This document shows, piece after piece, positions 33,464 through 42,592 of a stretch of DNA of 64,000 nt. Both the position numbers and the translations under genes were made by a program. Source of the stretch: Choricystis sp. odSpoLacu1 (taxonomy: Eukaryota > Chlorophyta > Trebouxiophyceae); NCBI GenBank assembly GCA_958009055.1, contig OY253658.1, positions 372,001-436,000 on the forward strand, written 5' to 3'. The notes under the pieces are model-generated. The model had not been told where the DNA came from and did not search any database. It saw nothing but the letters and a program-made list of their open reading frames with translations. Each line of letters opens with the position of its first letter. Position 1 is the stretch's first letter.

Positions 33464-34668
33464 CTACACCACGCGCGCCTTCCACCGCGTCAGCTCGGGG
33501 TCCAGGCAGCCATCGTCGCCACCGCCGGCCACCATCGCCGCCGCCACGCTCTCCGCGATCCATCCCGCATACAGCAGCCCCCTCGCCCCCAGCCCCCCCA
33601 CCACCCACCAGTTGGCGGCGGGGTCGATGCAGCCCGCCAGTGGGGGGCGGCCCGCGCCCGACCGGGGCGGCTGGGCGCGCGCGCCGACGGTGAGGCGGGC
33701 GAGCGTCCAGGCAGCGTCGGCCGAATCACTCCCTGCCGGCCACAGCGCCTCGTGGCGGGCCAGCAAGTCTGTGCCGGCGGCCTCACGCAGGGAGGGGTCG
33801 CCCCCGGTGCCGGCCGCGGCGGCCAGGGCGAACGCGGTGGCGGCGTCGGGGCACGCGGCGCGCGTGGCGCCCACGCGGAAAGCACCCTCCCCACCCACCC
33901 CTCCTGGCGCGGGCGCGCAGTACGTCGCCCCCAGCAGGCACACGGGAGGGGCGGACGTGCCCACCCCGGGCACCAGGCACGCGGTGGCGCCTTGAATGAG
34001 GGTGCAGCCCAGGCTGTGCGCGGTTTGGGTGATGGCGCCGGCGGCCGCCCCCGCCGCGACGACCGCGCCACGGGGGGCCACGCCCACCACTTCAGTCAAC
34101 GATGCCACCGCAGTCGGCGCAAGCGTGGCGGTCACTCCCTGGCGTGCCGCGGTGGCCAGGGTGGCCGCCCACACGCCGCGCACGAGGGCGGCGGCGTCGA
34201 CGACGAGCCCTCCCGAGACTTGAAGCGCGGGAGCCCCTTCCGCCCCCGCCGCCGGCAGCGCCAGCCCGGGCGCCAGCCGCGCCGCCTCCTCCCTCGACAC
34301 AGGCGTGGCGACCGCGCCCGCGACGCGGCGCACGCCGCGCCCCGCGAAGCCGGCGGCATGGGTGGCGTCGGCGGCGGGGCGAACCATGGTGAGGGGTGGG
34401 TTGGCGTCACCCCCACACAGCACGATCCTCTCCCCCGTGCCCGCCCCCTCCGCCACCTGCACCAGCTCCAACGCCGCCGGCCACGCCACGTCCACCCGCC
34501 AGGCGGGGGCGCCGGTGGGGGAGAAGGGGTGGAGGAGGCCCGCAGCGGCGCGCGTGCCGCCGGCAGCCAGGCCGTGTGGTTCGAACAGGGCCACTGACAC
34601 CCCTCGCCTCACCAGGGCGTGGGCCAGGGCGACGCCCGCGATGCCGCCCCCGATGACGGCGATGGCGG
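33464..34668 (-). CDS. FAD-dependent oxidoreductase (DAO family); 5' exon uncertain
   Basis: The main exon encodes about 400 residues. It begins with the dinucleotide-binding motif AIAVIGGGIAGVALAHALVR, then VALFEPHGLAAGGTRAAAG and LHPFSP, typical of DAO-type enzymes such as glycine oxidase and the MnmC C-terminal domain. The C-terminus has WWVVGGLGARGLLYAGWIAE, the usual FAD-contacting G-R-G-L block. Substrate unknown; amine or amino-acid oxidation is the family role. The exon starts after an acceptor (TTCAG at about 34669) with two bases of a split codon. The donor is AACAG/GTACGT at 34738-34739, and the upstream exon contains the stop of the next gene (see the 34754-35090 entry). The only in-frame ATG upstream is at 35090. 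Confidence 0.75.
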
Positions 34669-34753
34669 CTGAAGGGGAGGGGGGGGGGGAGAACAGAGTG
34701 TGGGTGTGCGTTGCCTTGTTTTTTATTTTTTTACGTACCTGTTTTCCTCCATT

Positions 34754-35090
34754 TCAATCGCCCCGCTTCACCGACGCCTGCGCCATCAGCAGCGCGGGAA
34801 ACCCAAACAGGAAGGCGGCCGCCCCCCACCAGGCGGCCGCCCTGGCGTCGCCGCCGCCCTTGGACACGGAGGCAGCCGCGATCGCGCCCTCCACCACGTG
34901 CGCCCCCCACGCCGCCAGGGCGATGATCCTGGCGGTGTTGGAGCTGACGACGGCGAGACCGATGTCGGCCAGGGGGGTGGGGAGGACGGACGGGGCGACG
35001 CCGAGCAGGGTGACCCACGACAGGCCGCCCAGGGCGGCGGCGCACCAGGCGAGGGGGGGGGGCGCGCAGCGGGTAGCCGGGACGGGGCAT
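34754..35090 (-). CDS. Small multipass membrane protein, DUF4499/TMEM254-like; one frame break
   Basis: The hydrophobic frame reads LAWCAAALGGLSWVTLLGVA, then ADIGLAVVSSNTARIIALAA, WGAHVVEGAIAAASV and AAAFLFGFPALLMAQASVKR, about 100 residues with three or four membrane segments. Spacing and the 'H.VE' plus 'FLFGF.AL' pattern resemble DUF4499 (TMEM254) proteins; the match is from memory and tentative. The start ATG (MPRPGYPLRAPP) is in the neighbouring frame, and the two meet in the C10 run (35053-35062 on the given strand). Its stop is followed one base later by another ATG, and an intron donor lies 15 bases beyond the stop, leading into the oxidase exon. One transcript may therefore carry both proteins. 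Confidence 0.5.
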
Positions 35091-35608
35091 CGTACCTGTT
35101 TGTGTGAGGAGAGAGAGAGGGGAGGAATTGTGGAGGTGAGGAAGGTTGTTTGGGCGAAAAGAAGGAAAGGGTGGCGTTCGATGTTGTTTCACGCACAGAC
35201 AAAAACGGATCGACACGCTTTCTGTGCCGCAACCAGCAGCTCATGCAGGCAGCAACGGTCCGCCCGCGGGAAAACAAATCCTCGCACCTTTGTCAGACGA
35301 CGCGGCCGCCGCCGCGACGGCACGGCGTGTGCGGTGCGCGAGGGCGGGCGACAGCAGGGGGGCGCGGGCACAATGACGGACAGCGCGGCAGGCCCGCAGG
35401 CAGCAGGCGGTGCGCATCAGACGGGGGGCGCGGGAGAGGGCGCGTGGGGCGCGGCGGCGAGAAAAAGGCTGCGAATTGTGAGGGTGCGTTGAGACGACTG
35501 TTCGTCGTGGTTCTCTCTGAGAGGGGGTTAAAAAACATCGCCTCTCACACAGCGCCCCGTTTTACACACACACACCACGCACTACGACACACCCCTCTCT
35601 CTCTCTCC
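35091..35608. other. Spacer, no supported gene
   Basis: 518 bases between two - strand genes. A 39-codon + strand ORF at 35373-35492 (MTDSAAGPQAAGG...) has no supporting similarity. No RNA gene or repeat seen. Confidence 0.4.
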
Positions 35609-36091
35609 TCACAGCGGTGGATCGGTCAACCCGTTGGCCAGTTTGTACAGCCCCACCCCCGGCAACACAAAGCGAAACAGAATCCACCCCACGCCCACCC
35701 CGATGGCTGAAAACCAGGCCGCCTGGTTGAGCCAGTAGAGGACTCCCCGGCGGCCGGCATACAGTTCCGCCAGTTTGCGGGGGAGGGGCATGTCGTCGAA
35801 ACCGTCGGGGAGGAGGGACCCGTGGCGCCAGGGTGCAGACCCCGGGGCCGCGTCGGCGGCGGCGGCTGCTGACGCGGCCGCCCGCTTGGCTGCGGCGGCA
35901 GCTGTTTCGGTGCCCTTGCCACGGCGGGCGCCGCGCTCCAGGGCGGCGAGGCGAGCTTCAGGGTCGAGCGTGGGTTGGGGTGGCGGCGGCGGGGGCGACG
36001 CGTCGGGCATGTCCGGCGGGTCTGCCCGCACGAGCGTGCGCCGGTGGCGCACGGCTGGCCGCACGGTGTGGCGGGTGGCGACAGGCCGCAT
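35609..36091 (-). CDS. Plastid-type single-pass membrane protein, unknown function, paired with PYG7
   Basis: Single exon, 160 residues. The start MRPVATRHTVRPAVRHRRTL is strongly basic and presequence-like. A Pro-rich, charged middle with a helical KRAAASAAAAADAAPG stretch follows. The conserved-looking end is PLPRKLAELYAGRRGVLYWL, NQAAWFSAIGVGVGWILFRF and VLPGVGLYKLANGLTDPPL, one or two membrane helices and an aromatic-rich tail. No family named with confidence. Its start codon lies 103 bp from the divergent PYG7 gene, suggesting shared expression with photosystem I assembly; that is inference from position only. Confidence 0.65.
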   Translation of the reverse strand: MRPVATRHTVRPAVRHRRTLVRADPPDMPDASPPPPPPQPTLDPEARLAALERGARRGKGTETAAAAAKRAAASAAAAADAAPGSAPWRHGSLLPDGFDDMPLPRKLAELYAGRRGVLYWLNQAAWFSAIGVGVGWILFRFVLPGVGLYKLANGLTDPPL

Positions 36092-36194
36092 TGGTGTTGC
36101 GAGTGGGGCGCGCGGAGAGAGAAAAAAGGAGAGAGAAAACACTGACGCAAATGTGGGTCGACGTCCAAAAAAAACCTCACCCGTTTTTGCAGCC

Positions 36195-37153
36195 ATGTTA
36201 CGCTCAGCCGCCTCTATCCGGCCGCTCGCGCCTGTGGCGGCGCCACGGCTTGTGCGCCTGACGCACACGCTGACTCCCGCCAGCCCGCGCCCCGCGCACT
36301 TGGCCAACCGCCGCACCGCACCCGCGCCGCCGCCGGCCGCGTTCCCGGTCGCCCTGCTCGCGCCCGACGTCCTGGCCGACGTGGCGGACGGGCTGGAGGA
36401 GCCGGTGCAGGCGCTGTACCTGCTGTTCCTGCTGGGTTTTCTGGTGGTGGGCGCGTACCTGGTGGTGCGGCAGGTGAGAAAAGGAATGGGGGGATCCCGA
36501 AAACGCCAATCAGCGGGGGCGGTGGTTGGTGACACTTTGTGCAGAAAGAGGGGGCGCCTGTCGCTGCGGCGACAGACGGTCTCACACGCGCGCGACGTGC
36601 GGGCTGCAAGCGGGGGCCAATGCGGTCAGAGGGGCTGGAGAGAGAGCGAGCACCACAAGCCGACCTTGCCACCCGACCCCCCCTGGACATCCCCCAGGTC
36701 CTCATCCGCCGCGAACTCGAGGAAGCCGCCAAAGTGCTGGGCGAGCGTGTGCGCACAGGGGACGCCTCCCCCGCCGACTCGTTCGAGCTGGGGGTGATTC
36801 TCCTGCGCAAAAAACTCTACACGTCGGCCTTGAAATCGCTCGACCGCGCGCGCGCCACGTGGGACGGCCCCGACGCCGACCTCGCCCAAGTCCTGAACGC
36901 GGTGGGATTCGCCAACTTCCAGCTGAACAAGCTGGATGCCGCCATTGCGGCATACGGGGAGGCGGTGGCGCTGCAGCCCGGGTACGTGATTTGTTGGAAC
37001 AACCTGGGCGACGCGCGTGAGAAGCGGGGGGAGTGGGCAGAGGCGTTAAAGGCCTATGAAGCCGCCCTCGCGCTGGAGCCGGGCAACGCGGTGGCCAAGG
37101 CGAGGTCGGACGCGTGCAGGGCGCGGCTGGTGGCGACGGGTGGGTCGTCGTGA
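36195..37153 (+). CDS. PYG7: PYG7/Ycf37-like TPR protein for photosystem I assembly
   Basis: Exons 36195-36473 and 36698-37153, phase 0, 244 residues. The N-terminus (MLRSAASIRPLAPVAAPRLV) is a plastid-type presequence. One membrane helix, VQALYLLFLLGFLVVGAYLV, precedes the splice junction. The rest matches Arabidopsis PYG7 and cyanobacterial Ycf37: VLIRRELEEAAKVLGERVRT, GDASPADSFELGVILLRKKL, LDRARATWDGPDADLAQVLN, LDAAIAAYGEAVALQPGYVI and CWNNLGDAREKRGEWAEALK, forming three TPR units. Family role: a thylakoid membrane protein needed for stable PSI. This gene is one of the strongest signs that the organism is photosynthetic. Confidence 0.92.
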
Positions 37154-37219
37154 ACGAGAGAGAAAGGCAGAGAGCAAGAGCGTTTATTTAAACAAGACAA
37201 GAGTTTTTTTCAGTGATTT

Positions 37220-38326
37220 TCAAATGCCCACCGCCGCCCCCACCGCCCGCGCTGCGTCCACCCCCAGCACGCGGGCCAGCCTCCGCCCCAGCCTGGCCAC
37301 ACTGGACGCCTGCCGCCCCGCCAGCAGGGCGGACGCTAGAGCGTCGCCAGCGTCTCCCAGGGCGGCGTGCAGTGCCGCCAGCGCGGCCAGGGACGCGCCA
37401 TCCAGCGCCCCAGCCAGCGCGTCCGCGGCGCTAGGGCTCAGGCGGGCGGCTGCGTGCGCCACAGACGCTGGCGAGGTGGAGGCGGCGGTTTGTAAGGCCT
37501 CCAAAGCGGCGGCCGGCTGCGCTGCGCGTGCCGCAGCGACAGCGGACGCCAACACACCCTCCTCCCCGCCTTCATCCTCGCCACTGTCCTCTCCCTCCAC
37601 CAGCTGACGACACGCCAGCCGCATCATGTAGGCCGCCTGGGCCGGCGCCGCAGCCAGCGCGGCCACGGCGGGCGAGCGCCACCAAAACGTGAGAGCTGCG
37701 CAGCGGGGTGTGGACACTACAGAGTGCCACCACCCCTCTGGGATGAACAGCGCGTCGCCCGCTTGTAGTGTCACAGTGATTCCTCCCTCCACGCCGTCCA
37801 GGGTAGCAGCATCGCAGTGGTTGGCAGCGTCGCCCGTGGGCGGCCGCGGCGACACGCGCGCGGAGGGCGGGGCCAGGGTCACCGTTTTCGATCCCGCCGC
37901 CACACACATCAGCCCGTGAAACTCGTCATAGTGTGGCGAGCTGATGTGGGGACCCGCACTGACCCAAAGAACGGTGCGCAGCTGTGTGCGGGAGGTGAGA
38001 AGTGGTGGCGTCGGTGTCGTGGCGCGCAGTGATGCGAGCGGGGCGTCGCCATCCAGCGATGTTTGGGCCAGGTAGCGGGGCGACACACCATGCCTCACAT
38101 CCTCTGCAAACTGGGCCAGCGTGATCGCCTCGTACGTCGCTGCCCCTGCCGCACCGTCGCTCGTCAACACCACGTCGAGCGGCGTGAGGGGCGGCGCGGT
38201 TGCCACGAGCGCGGCCGCCAGCCCGCCTGGAGACGACCAGGCGTGCACAGCGGGCCAGGAGGCTACCAAGTGGGGCACATGGGCTGGCCTGGCCGCGTTT
38301 TCGAGGGCGGGCAGGTCGTCATGCAT
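37220..38326 (-). CDS. JmjC/cupin-8 Fe(II)/2-oxoglutarate dioxygenase-like protein
   Basis: Single exon; the start is ATG at 38326 (MHDDLPALENAARPAHVPHL), giving 368 residues. The cupin core is clear: TVLWVSAGPHISSPHYDEFH contains the HxD iron ligands in HYDEFHG, GSKTVTLAPP follows, and the second histidine is in GDALFIPEGWWHSVVS. ISPRYLAQTS-like SPRYLAQTSLDGD is also typical of JmjC/FIH-like proteins. Such enzymes hydroxylate proteins or RNA-associated factors. The C-terminal 130 residues are Ala-rich helix with an acidic patch and no recognised domain. Divergent from the DUF1826 gene, 110 bp between starts. Confidence 0.8.
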   Translation of the reverse strand: MHDDLPALENAARPAHVPHLVASWPAVHAWSSPGGLAAALVATAPPLTPLDVVLTSDGAAGAATYEAITLAQFAEDVRHGVSPRYLAQTSLDGDAPLASLRATTPTPPLLTSRTQLRTVLWVSAGPHISSPHYDEFHGLMCVAAGSKTVTLAPPSARVSPRPPTGDAANHCDAATLDGVEGGITVTLQAGDALFIPEGWWHSVVSTPRCAALTFWWRSPAVAALAAAPAQAAYMMRLACRQLVEGEDSGEDEGGEEGVLASAVAAARAAQPAAALEALQTAASTSPASVAHAAARLSPSAADALAGALDGASLAALAALHAALGDAGDALASALLAGRQASSVARLGRRLARVLGVDAARAVGAAVGI

Positions 38327-38436
38327 GCCTGCGTCCAAAAAAAAACTTGTTTTTGTTTCACACTCTCCCCGTCACTTTTCGTCTCGTGTTCACCGTCTGT
38401 TTCCGCGCATTTTACACCCGAAACCCACTACCAACA

Positions 38437-39233
38437 ATGCTGGCCAGCGGCCACCTGCCGTGGGCCCACCCCCGCCCCCCGCCCCCCCTGGAGGCGGTGC
38501 GCACACGTGTCCTCGGGCCGGTCAGTCCCAACGCAAATGTGTTGCACTGCACTCGTGGCCCGTCCTGCCCCGTGCCCGTGTCCGCCGTAGTCGCTGCGTT
38601 GTCGGGCGAGCCTCGTCGTGAGGTGAGGAGGCGGGAATGGGAGAGTCGGGGAGGGGGACAGAAGGGGCGCGTGCGCACGCCACACGCCGACCACACCCGA
38701 CACACACGCAGGTCTCTCTTTCCGTCGCCGACCCCGCCCACGCGGCCGCCGACCTGACCGCCCCACTGGCCGCCATATCCCCGGCCCTGGCGGCCGCGGT
38801 GTCTGCGACACTCCCCTCCCCGCCCGTCACTCTGCGCGCCAAGCTAGAGCTCGTGACGACGCAAGCCTGCCCCCGCTTCCACGCCGACTCGGTGGGCTGC
38901 CGCGCCCTCATCACATACTGCGGCGCGGGTGGAGGGACGTTGTACGATCCATCCTGCGCTGTCTGCCGGTCGCGCGCGCCTGTGGGGGCTCTCGGTGCCC
39001 TTGCGGCCGCGCTGTCCCCCCCCGCCCCCATCGTTCAGTCCGTCGACCCGACCGCCATCGTGCAGGCCGCCCCCTGGGACATCCTGCTGCTGAAGGGATC
39101 TGCGCACCCGGATGCGAAAGGCGTGGATGGCGCGGTGCATGCGTCTCCGCCCGCTGATCCGGCGGCGCCGCAGCTGCTGTTGACGGTCGATGATGTTTCG
39201 CCGAAAGCTTGTGGCTCCGGGTGTGGGTGCTAG
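38437..39233 (+). CDS. DUF1826 family protein
   Basis: Exons 38437-38622 and 38712-39233, phase 0, 235 residues. The signature block is CPRFHADSVGCRALITYCGA followed by GGTLYDP, as in bacterial and algal DUF1826 ('CP.FH.D....R...TY.G.GT'). The end has QAAPWDILLLKGSAHPDAKG and VHASPPADPAAPQLLLTVDD. The function of DUF1826 is not known. Cysteines are frequent, including CAVC and a terminal CGSGCGC, which might bind metal. No signal peptide is seen; a Pro-rich start precedes the domain. Confidence 0.75.
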
Positions 39234-39383
39234 ATGTGTGTTTTGTGTTGCCCACACACACGCACACACTGTGCTTGACCTGTCTTTTTTAGGGAAAAAC
39301 GCGACGCCCCCCTCTCAAATCATATTTTCATTGTTCATTGCAAGAAAAAACAGACCCGAGAAAACAACACCACCACTCAAAAA

Positions 39384-40094
39384 TCACTTCTTCACCCGCC
39401 CCTCCCCCAGCACCGCGCCCGCCAGGTGGGCCAGCAGCACCGCGTCCGCGGCGGCCGCCCCGCACGCGCCGCGGGGCAGGCCGTAATCAGCCAGGGGCAC
39501 GGGCAGAGGGGCCAGGCCTCCACCTCCACTGCCGCCACCACTGCCGCCACCTCCACCCCCACCTCCCCCCTCTCGCCTGCGCGCTGCCACCGCGTCGCTC
39601 AGGGCACCGCAAAAGTCGGCCAGGGCGGGGGCGGCTTCCGCCAGGTCGTCCGCGGCGGCGGCTTCCACTTGGACCACCACCGCGCGCGGCGGCGCGTCGC
39701 CGCCGCGCCTCGGGGTCACCCCCCCCACCCTCGCCACCACGTCGCCCGCGCCGGCGTGGGTGGAGCCTTCCACGGACAGGCGGCCACGGAGCTCGAAGCT
39801 CGAGGCGCGGGTGATGAGGGACGCGCCAGAGGGGCCGTCGACTGCAGCTGCCGCGCGCGCGCGCGGCGCGATCACGTGCGTCCCTCCTCCATCGCCCACG
39901 CTGACGACCGCCAGGTCGGCGTGTGGGGACCGCCACAGCGTGACGTCTGCCGTCCAGGGGGAGGTGGGGGGGCCGCAGACGGCGGCGACCGCGGCAGCGA
40001 CGTCGTCGCGCGTGACGGTCGGGGGAGGCGGGGCGCCGCCGGTGGAGGGGGCGGCGCCGTCTGGCGTCCACAGGAGGAGCCACTTGGCGCCCAT
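39384..40094 (-). CDS. MED20: Mediator complex subunit 20
   Basis: Single exon, 236 residues. It begins MGAKWLLLWTPDG, matching plant MED20 'MPVKWVLHWQP'. The middle reads ASSFELRGRLSVEGSTHAGA, GDVVARVGGVTPRRG and PPRAVVVQVEAAAADDLAEA, aligning with the 'FEGFQYQLGDFQLRVGKV' and 'GIVMEVEYLPV' blocks. The end, PLADYGLPRG and AVLLAHLAGAV, aligns with 'FAEYGLSDHY...QYAFVMAQL'. MED20 is a TBP-like-fold subunit of the Mediator head that contacts MED8 and MED18. An uninterrupted Gly/Ser run of about 25 residues interrupts the domain near the end. Divergent from VTI1, 211 bp between starts. Confidence 0.8.
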   Translation of the reverse strand: MGAKWLLLWTPDGAAPSTGGAPPPPTVTRDDVAAAVAAVCGPPTSPWTADVTLWRSPHADLAVVSVGDGGGTHVIAPRARAAAAVDGPSGASLITRASSFELRGRLSVEGSTHAGAGDVVARVGGVTPRRGGDAPPRAVVVQVEAAAADDLAEAAPALADFCGALSDAVAARRREGGGGGGGGGSGGGSGGGGLAPLPVPLADYGLPRGACGAAAADAVLLAHLAGAVLGEGRVKK

Positions 40095-40305
40095 TGGCTG
40101 GTCGGGGAGGGTGGCGCGTGGGTGAAAAGAAGGTCGAGGTGTGGGCAATCGTTTTTTTTTTTTTCTTTTCTTCAGACACACGCCGCCTTTTCTGTTGGGC
40201 TTTGCGCGGCCCTGACAACAACGCGTTGCGAACGCAACAGAACCACACTCAAAAACGCGCGCGAGTTGAACGGAACGCACACACGTGGCTCTCCCTCCTT
40301 CCCCA

Positions 40306-41555
40306 ATGGCCGACCCAAACGACGCTGCGGCCCTGTTCAACGAGTACGACGCGGAGTACTGCGCCAAAGCCACCGACGTGGCGCGCAAGATTGATGGCGT
40401 GGCGACGCTGAGCGGGGGTGAGTGTGAGAGGAGGAGAGCGGTTGAGGGAGAGAGGCGGGGGGACAGCAGAGGCGCGCGGATGGGGCTGCCTTCTGTTTTG
40501 CCCTCACCGTTTCCTCACACACACGCAGGTGCCCGCACCGACGCCGTGCGCGACATCGAGGCCGACCTGAACGAAGCCGACCGCATTGTGAGTGGTGGCG
40601 GAAGGGCGACGGAGGGGCGGCCTTGCTTTTTTTTCGGGGGGCCTTCTGAACAACGCGCCTCCTGCCCTTCCGACCCACCCCACCCCCACCATCAGCTCAA
40701 ACGCATGGAACTCGAAGCCCGCTCCTTCTCCGCCGACCGGGCCCGCCCCCTGCTGGCGAAGGCGGCTCAATACAAGGCCGATGCCAAAGCGCTGCGCACG
40801 CGCGCGGCAGCAGCGTCAGCCCGCGGCCCCGGCGCCGACGCCACCCGGGCCGAACTAGGGCTGGGCGGGGGCGCTGCCGGCCCCCTGGGTGGCGACCGGG
40901 ACCGCGTGCTGGGGGCGCAGGAGACGCTCGCGCGCACGGGGGACAGGATCGCGCAAGGGCGCGCGATGCTAGCTGAAACAGAGGTGAGAATGGATGGAAA
41001 GAGGGGTGGGTGGGTGGGTGGTGGGTGGTGATTGCATGCCTGCCCGACGGGAGAGGGAGGGAGGGGGGGCGCGTTGTTTGGCCCCACCTAAACACGCGCC
41101 CCCCCTCCCTCCCCCTCTCCCAGTCCACCGGGGCCGCCATCCTGGAGGCGCTGGCCGCCCAGCGCGCCACCCTGGAGCGGTCCCGCGCCCGCCTGGACGC
41201 CACAGATGCTGATCTGGCCACATCGCAGCGGCTATTGAAGCGGATGGCGTCGTGGTGGCCGCCTTGGGGTGGTTGAAAAAGGGGTTAAAAAACACGTTTC
41301 AAACCCCCTTCTTTTCCTCCCTCCACACAACAGGAACTGGGCGCCTCCATCCTGACCGACCTGCACCGCCAGCGGGAGACCATCACCCACGCGCGCGACA
41401 CGCTGCACGGCGCGGACGACACGCTTGCGTCCGCGCGGCGCACCCTCGCCGTCATGTCGCGCCGCCTCACCACCAACAAGGCGATTGCGTATGGAGTGGG
41501 GGGGCTGCTGGGGTTGAGCATTCTGCTGGTGCTGTGGGCCAAGATTTTTAAATGA
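40306..41555 (+). CDS. VTI1: VTI1-like Qb SNARE with a duplicated SNARE exon
   Basis: Exons 40306-40417, 40529-40587 and 40696-40983 encode the N-terminal three-helix region (FNEYDAEYCAKATDVARKID, RTDAVRDIEADLNEADRI, LKRMELEARSFSADRARPLL) and the start of the SNARE helix. Two exons can then follow, both phase 0. Exon 41334-41555 reads LGASILTDLHRQRETITHAR, LASARRTLAVMSRRLTTNKA, then a C-terminal membrane anchor (YGVGGLLGLSILLVLWAKIF), giving a normal 226-residue VTI1. Exon 41124-41276 reads TGAAILEALAAQRATLERSR, LATSQRLLKRM, then stops without an anchor. The second exon is a diverged copy of the SNARE part, and no donor in it fits the phase of the last exon, so the two are alternatives. VTI1 acts at Golgi, endosome and vacuole fusion. 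Confidence 0.85.
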
Positions 41556-41641
41556 ATTTCGTGTTATCAAGAAAAATAGGGGGAGAGATGTGTTAAAAAA
41601 AACGTTTTTGTTTGTTTCATTCACACAAAAACCGTGCTCTC

Positions 41642-42541
41642 TCACTCCTCCTCATCCCCCGTCCTCAGCCTCAGCACCAAGTAGATCGCAGGCCCCAGCA
41701 CCGGCAGCAGGGACAGCAGGGGCACGCCGGCGTCACGGTAGCGCCAGTTGCGCGCAGTCGCGTCGTTGGCAAGCCAAAAAGGGCACAACGCGGTCAGCGT
41801 GCAAAAGTCCAGGGTGGTGACGTGCACAAACCGACTCTCGTCAAACTGGTTGAAGTAGAGGGACCAGGCGGTGGGGCCAGCCGTCGCGACAGAGAAGAGG
41901 GTGAACGCGGCAAAGGCCGCCAAGCCGATCGCCACCACCCTAGACTCCAGCCCCCTCAGCAGCAGGCCTTTCACGCCGCCCGCCTCCAGGTCGGACGCAG
42001 GAGGCGGTGCGATGGCGTCGGGGGAGGGGGTCCACAGAGCAAGGTAGGGGCCCAAAGCAAAGAAGCCCAGGAAAAAAGAGGCAAAGACAAAGGGCCAGGC
42101 GGGCAGTTTGTTGCCCGATTTGGCGGCGGGGATCAGCAGGGACGCGTAGATAGCTGGCCACACGCCCATAATGTTAAAAAGTGATACAAACACGGGTCCG
42201 ACGTTGGCGTCGGGGCCGATGTTGACGAGGGAAGAGATGAACGCGGCGTCGCGGACTGGAGTCTGATTCGGAGACGCGATCAGGGCGTAGCCCAGCAGCC
42301 CAGCCCACAGCAACAGCCCAGCCACGGAATAAGGCGTGACCAGGGGGGCGGGTGAGGGGGTAGGCAGGGGCGGGGCGGCCTTGCGCGAACGGAAGACGGC
42401 GGCGGGGGGGGCGGGGGGGCGGCGCGTGGGGCGGGAGGCTGGTGCCGCCCGCCCAGGCAGAGTTGGGGCTGTTGCAGTTGCTGCGAGGCAGCGGCGCTGG
42501 GCACAATGCGCCAGCCGGGGGCGGAGCGAGGCGCAAAGCAT
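41642..42541 (-). CDS. Multipass plastid-type membrane protein, unknown function
   Basis: Single exon, 299 residues. The start (MLCASLRPRLAHCAQRRCLA, then Ala/Pro/Arg-rich sequence) looks like a plastid leader. Six or so membrane segments follow, for example PYSVAGLLLWAGLLGYALIA, FNIMGVWPAIYASLLIPAAK, FVFASFFLGFFALGPYLALW and VVAIGLAAFAAFTLFSVATA. The end, FVHVTTLDFCTLTALCPFWL followed by ANDATARNW and LLPVLGPAIYLVLRLR, looks like a conserved plant/cyanobacterial membrane family, but I cannot name it with certainty. Its start codon is only 51 bp from the divergent SAYSvFN gene. Confidence 0.7.
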   Translation of the reverse strand: MLCASLRPRLAHCAQRRCLAATATAPTLPGRAAPASRPTRRPPAPPAAVFRSRKAAPPLPTPSPAPLVTPYSVAGLLLWAGLLGYALIASPNQTPVRDAAFISSLVNIGPDANVGPVFVSLFNIMGVWPAIYASLLIPAAKSGNKLPAWPFVFASFFLGFFALGPYLALWTPSPDAIAPPPASDLEAGGVKGLLLRGLESRVVAIGLAAFAAFTLFSVATAGPTAWSLYFNQFDESRFVHVTTLDFCTLTALCPFWLANDATARNWRYRDAGVPLLSLLPVLGPAIYLVLRLRTGDEEE

Positions 42542-42592
42542 GGTGGCGTTGTGTTTCTTTTTCAGTGTTGTGTGAACACAAACTGAAAACCG

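Noticed and set aside
35373..35492. 39-codon + strand ORF MTDSAAGPQ...
   Set aside because: Short, no similarity, in a spacer; composition alone explains it.
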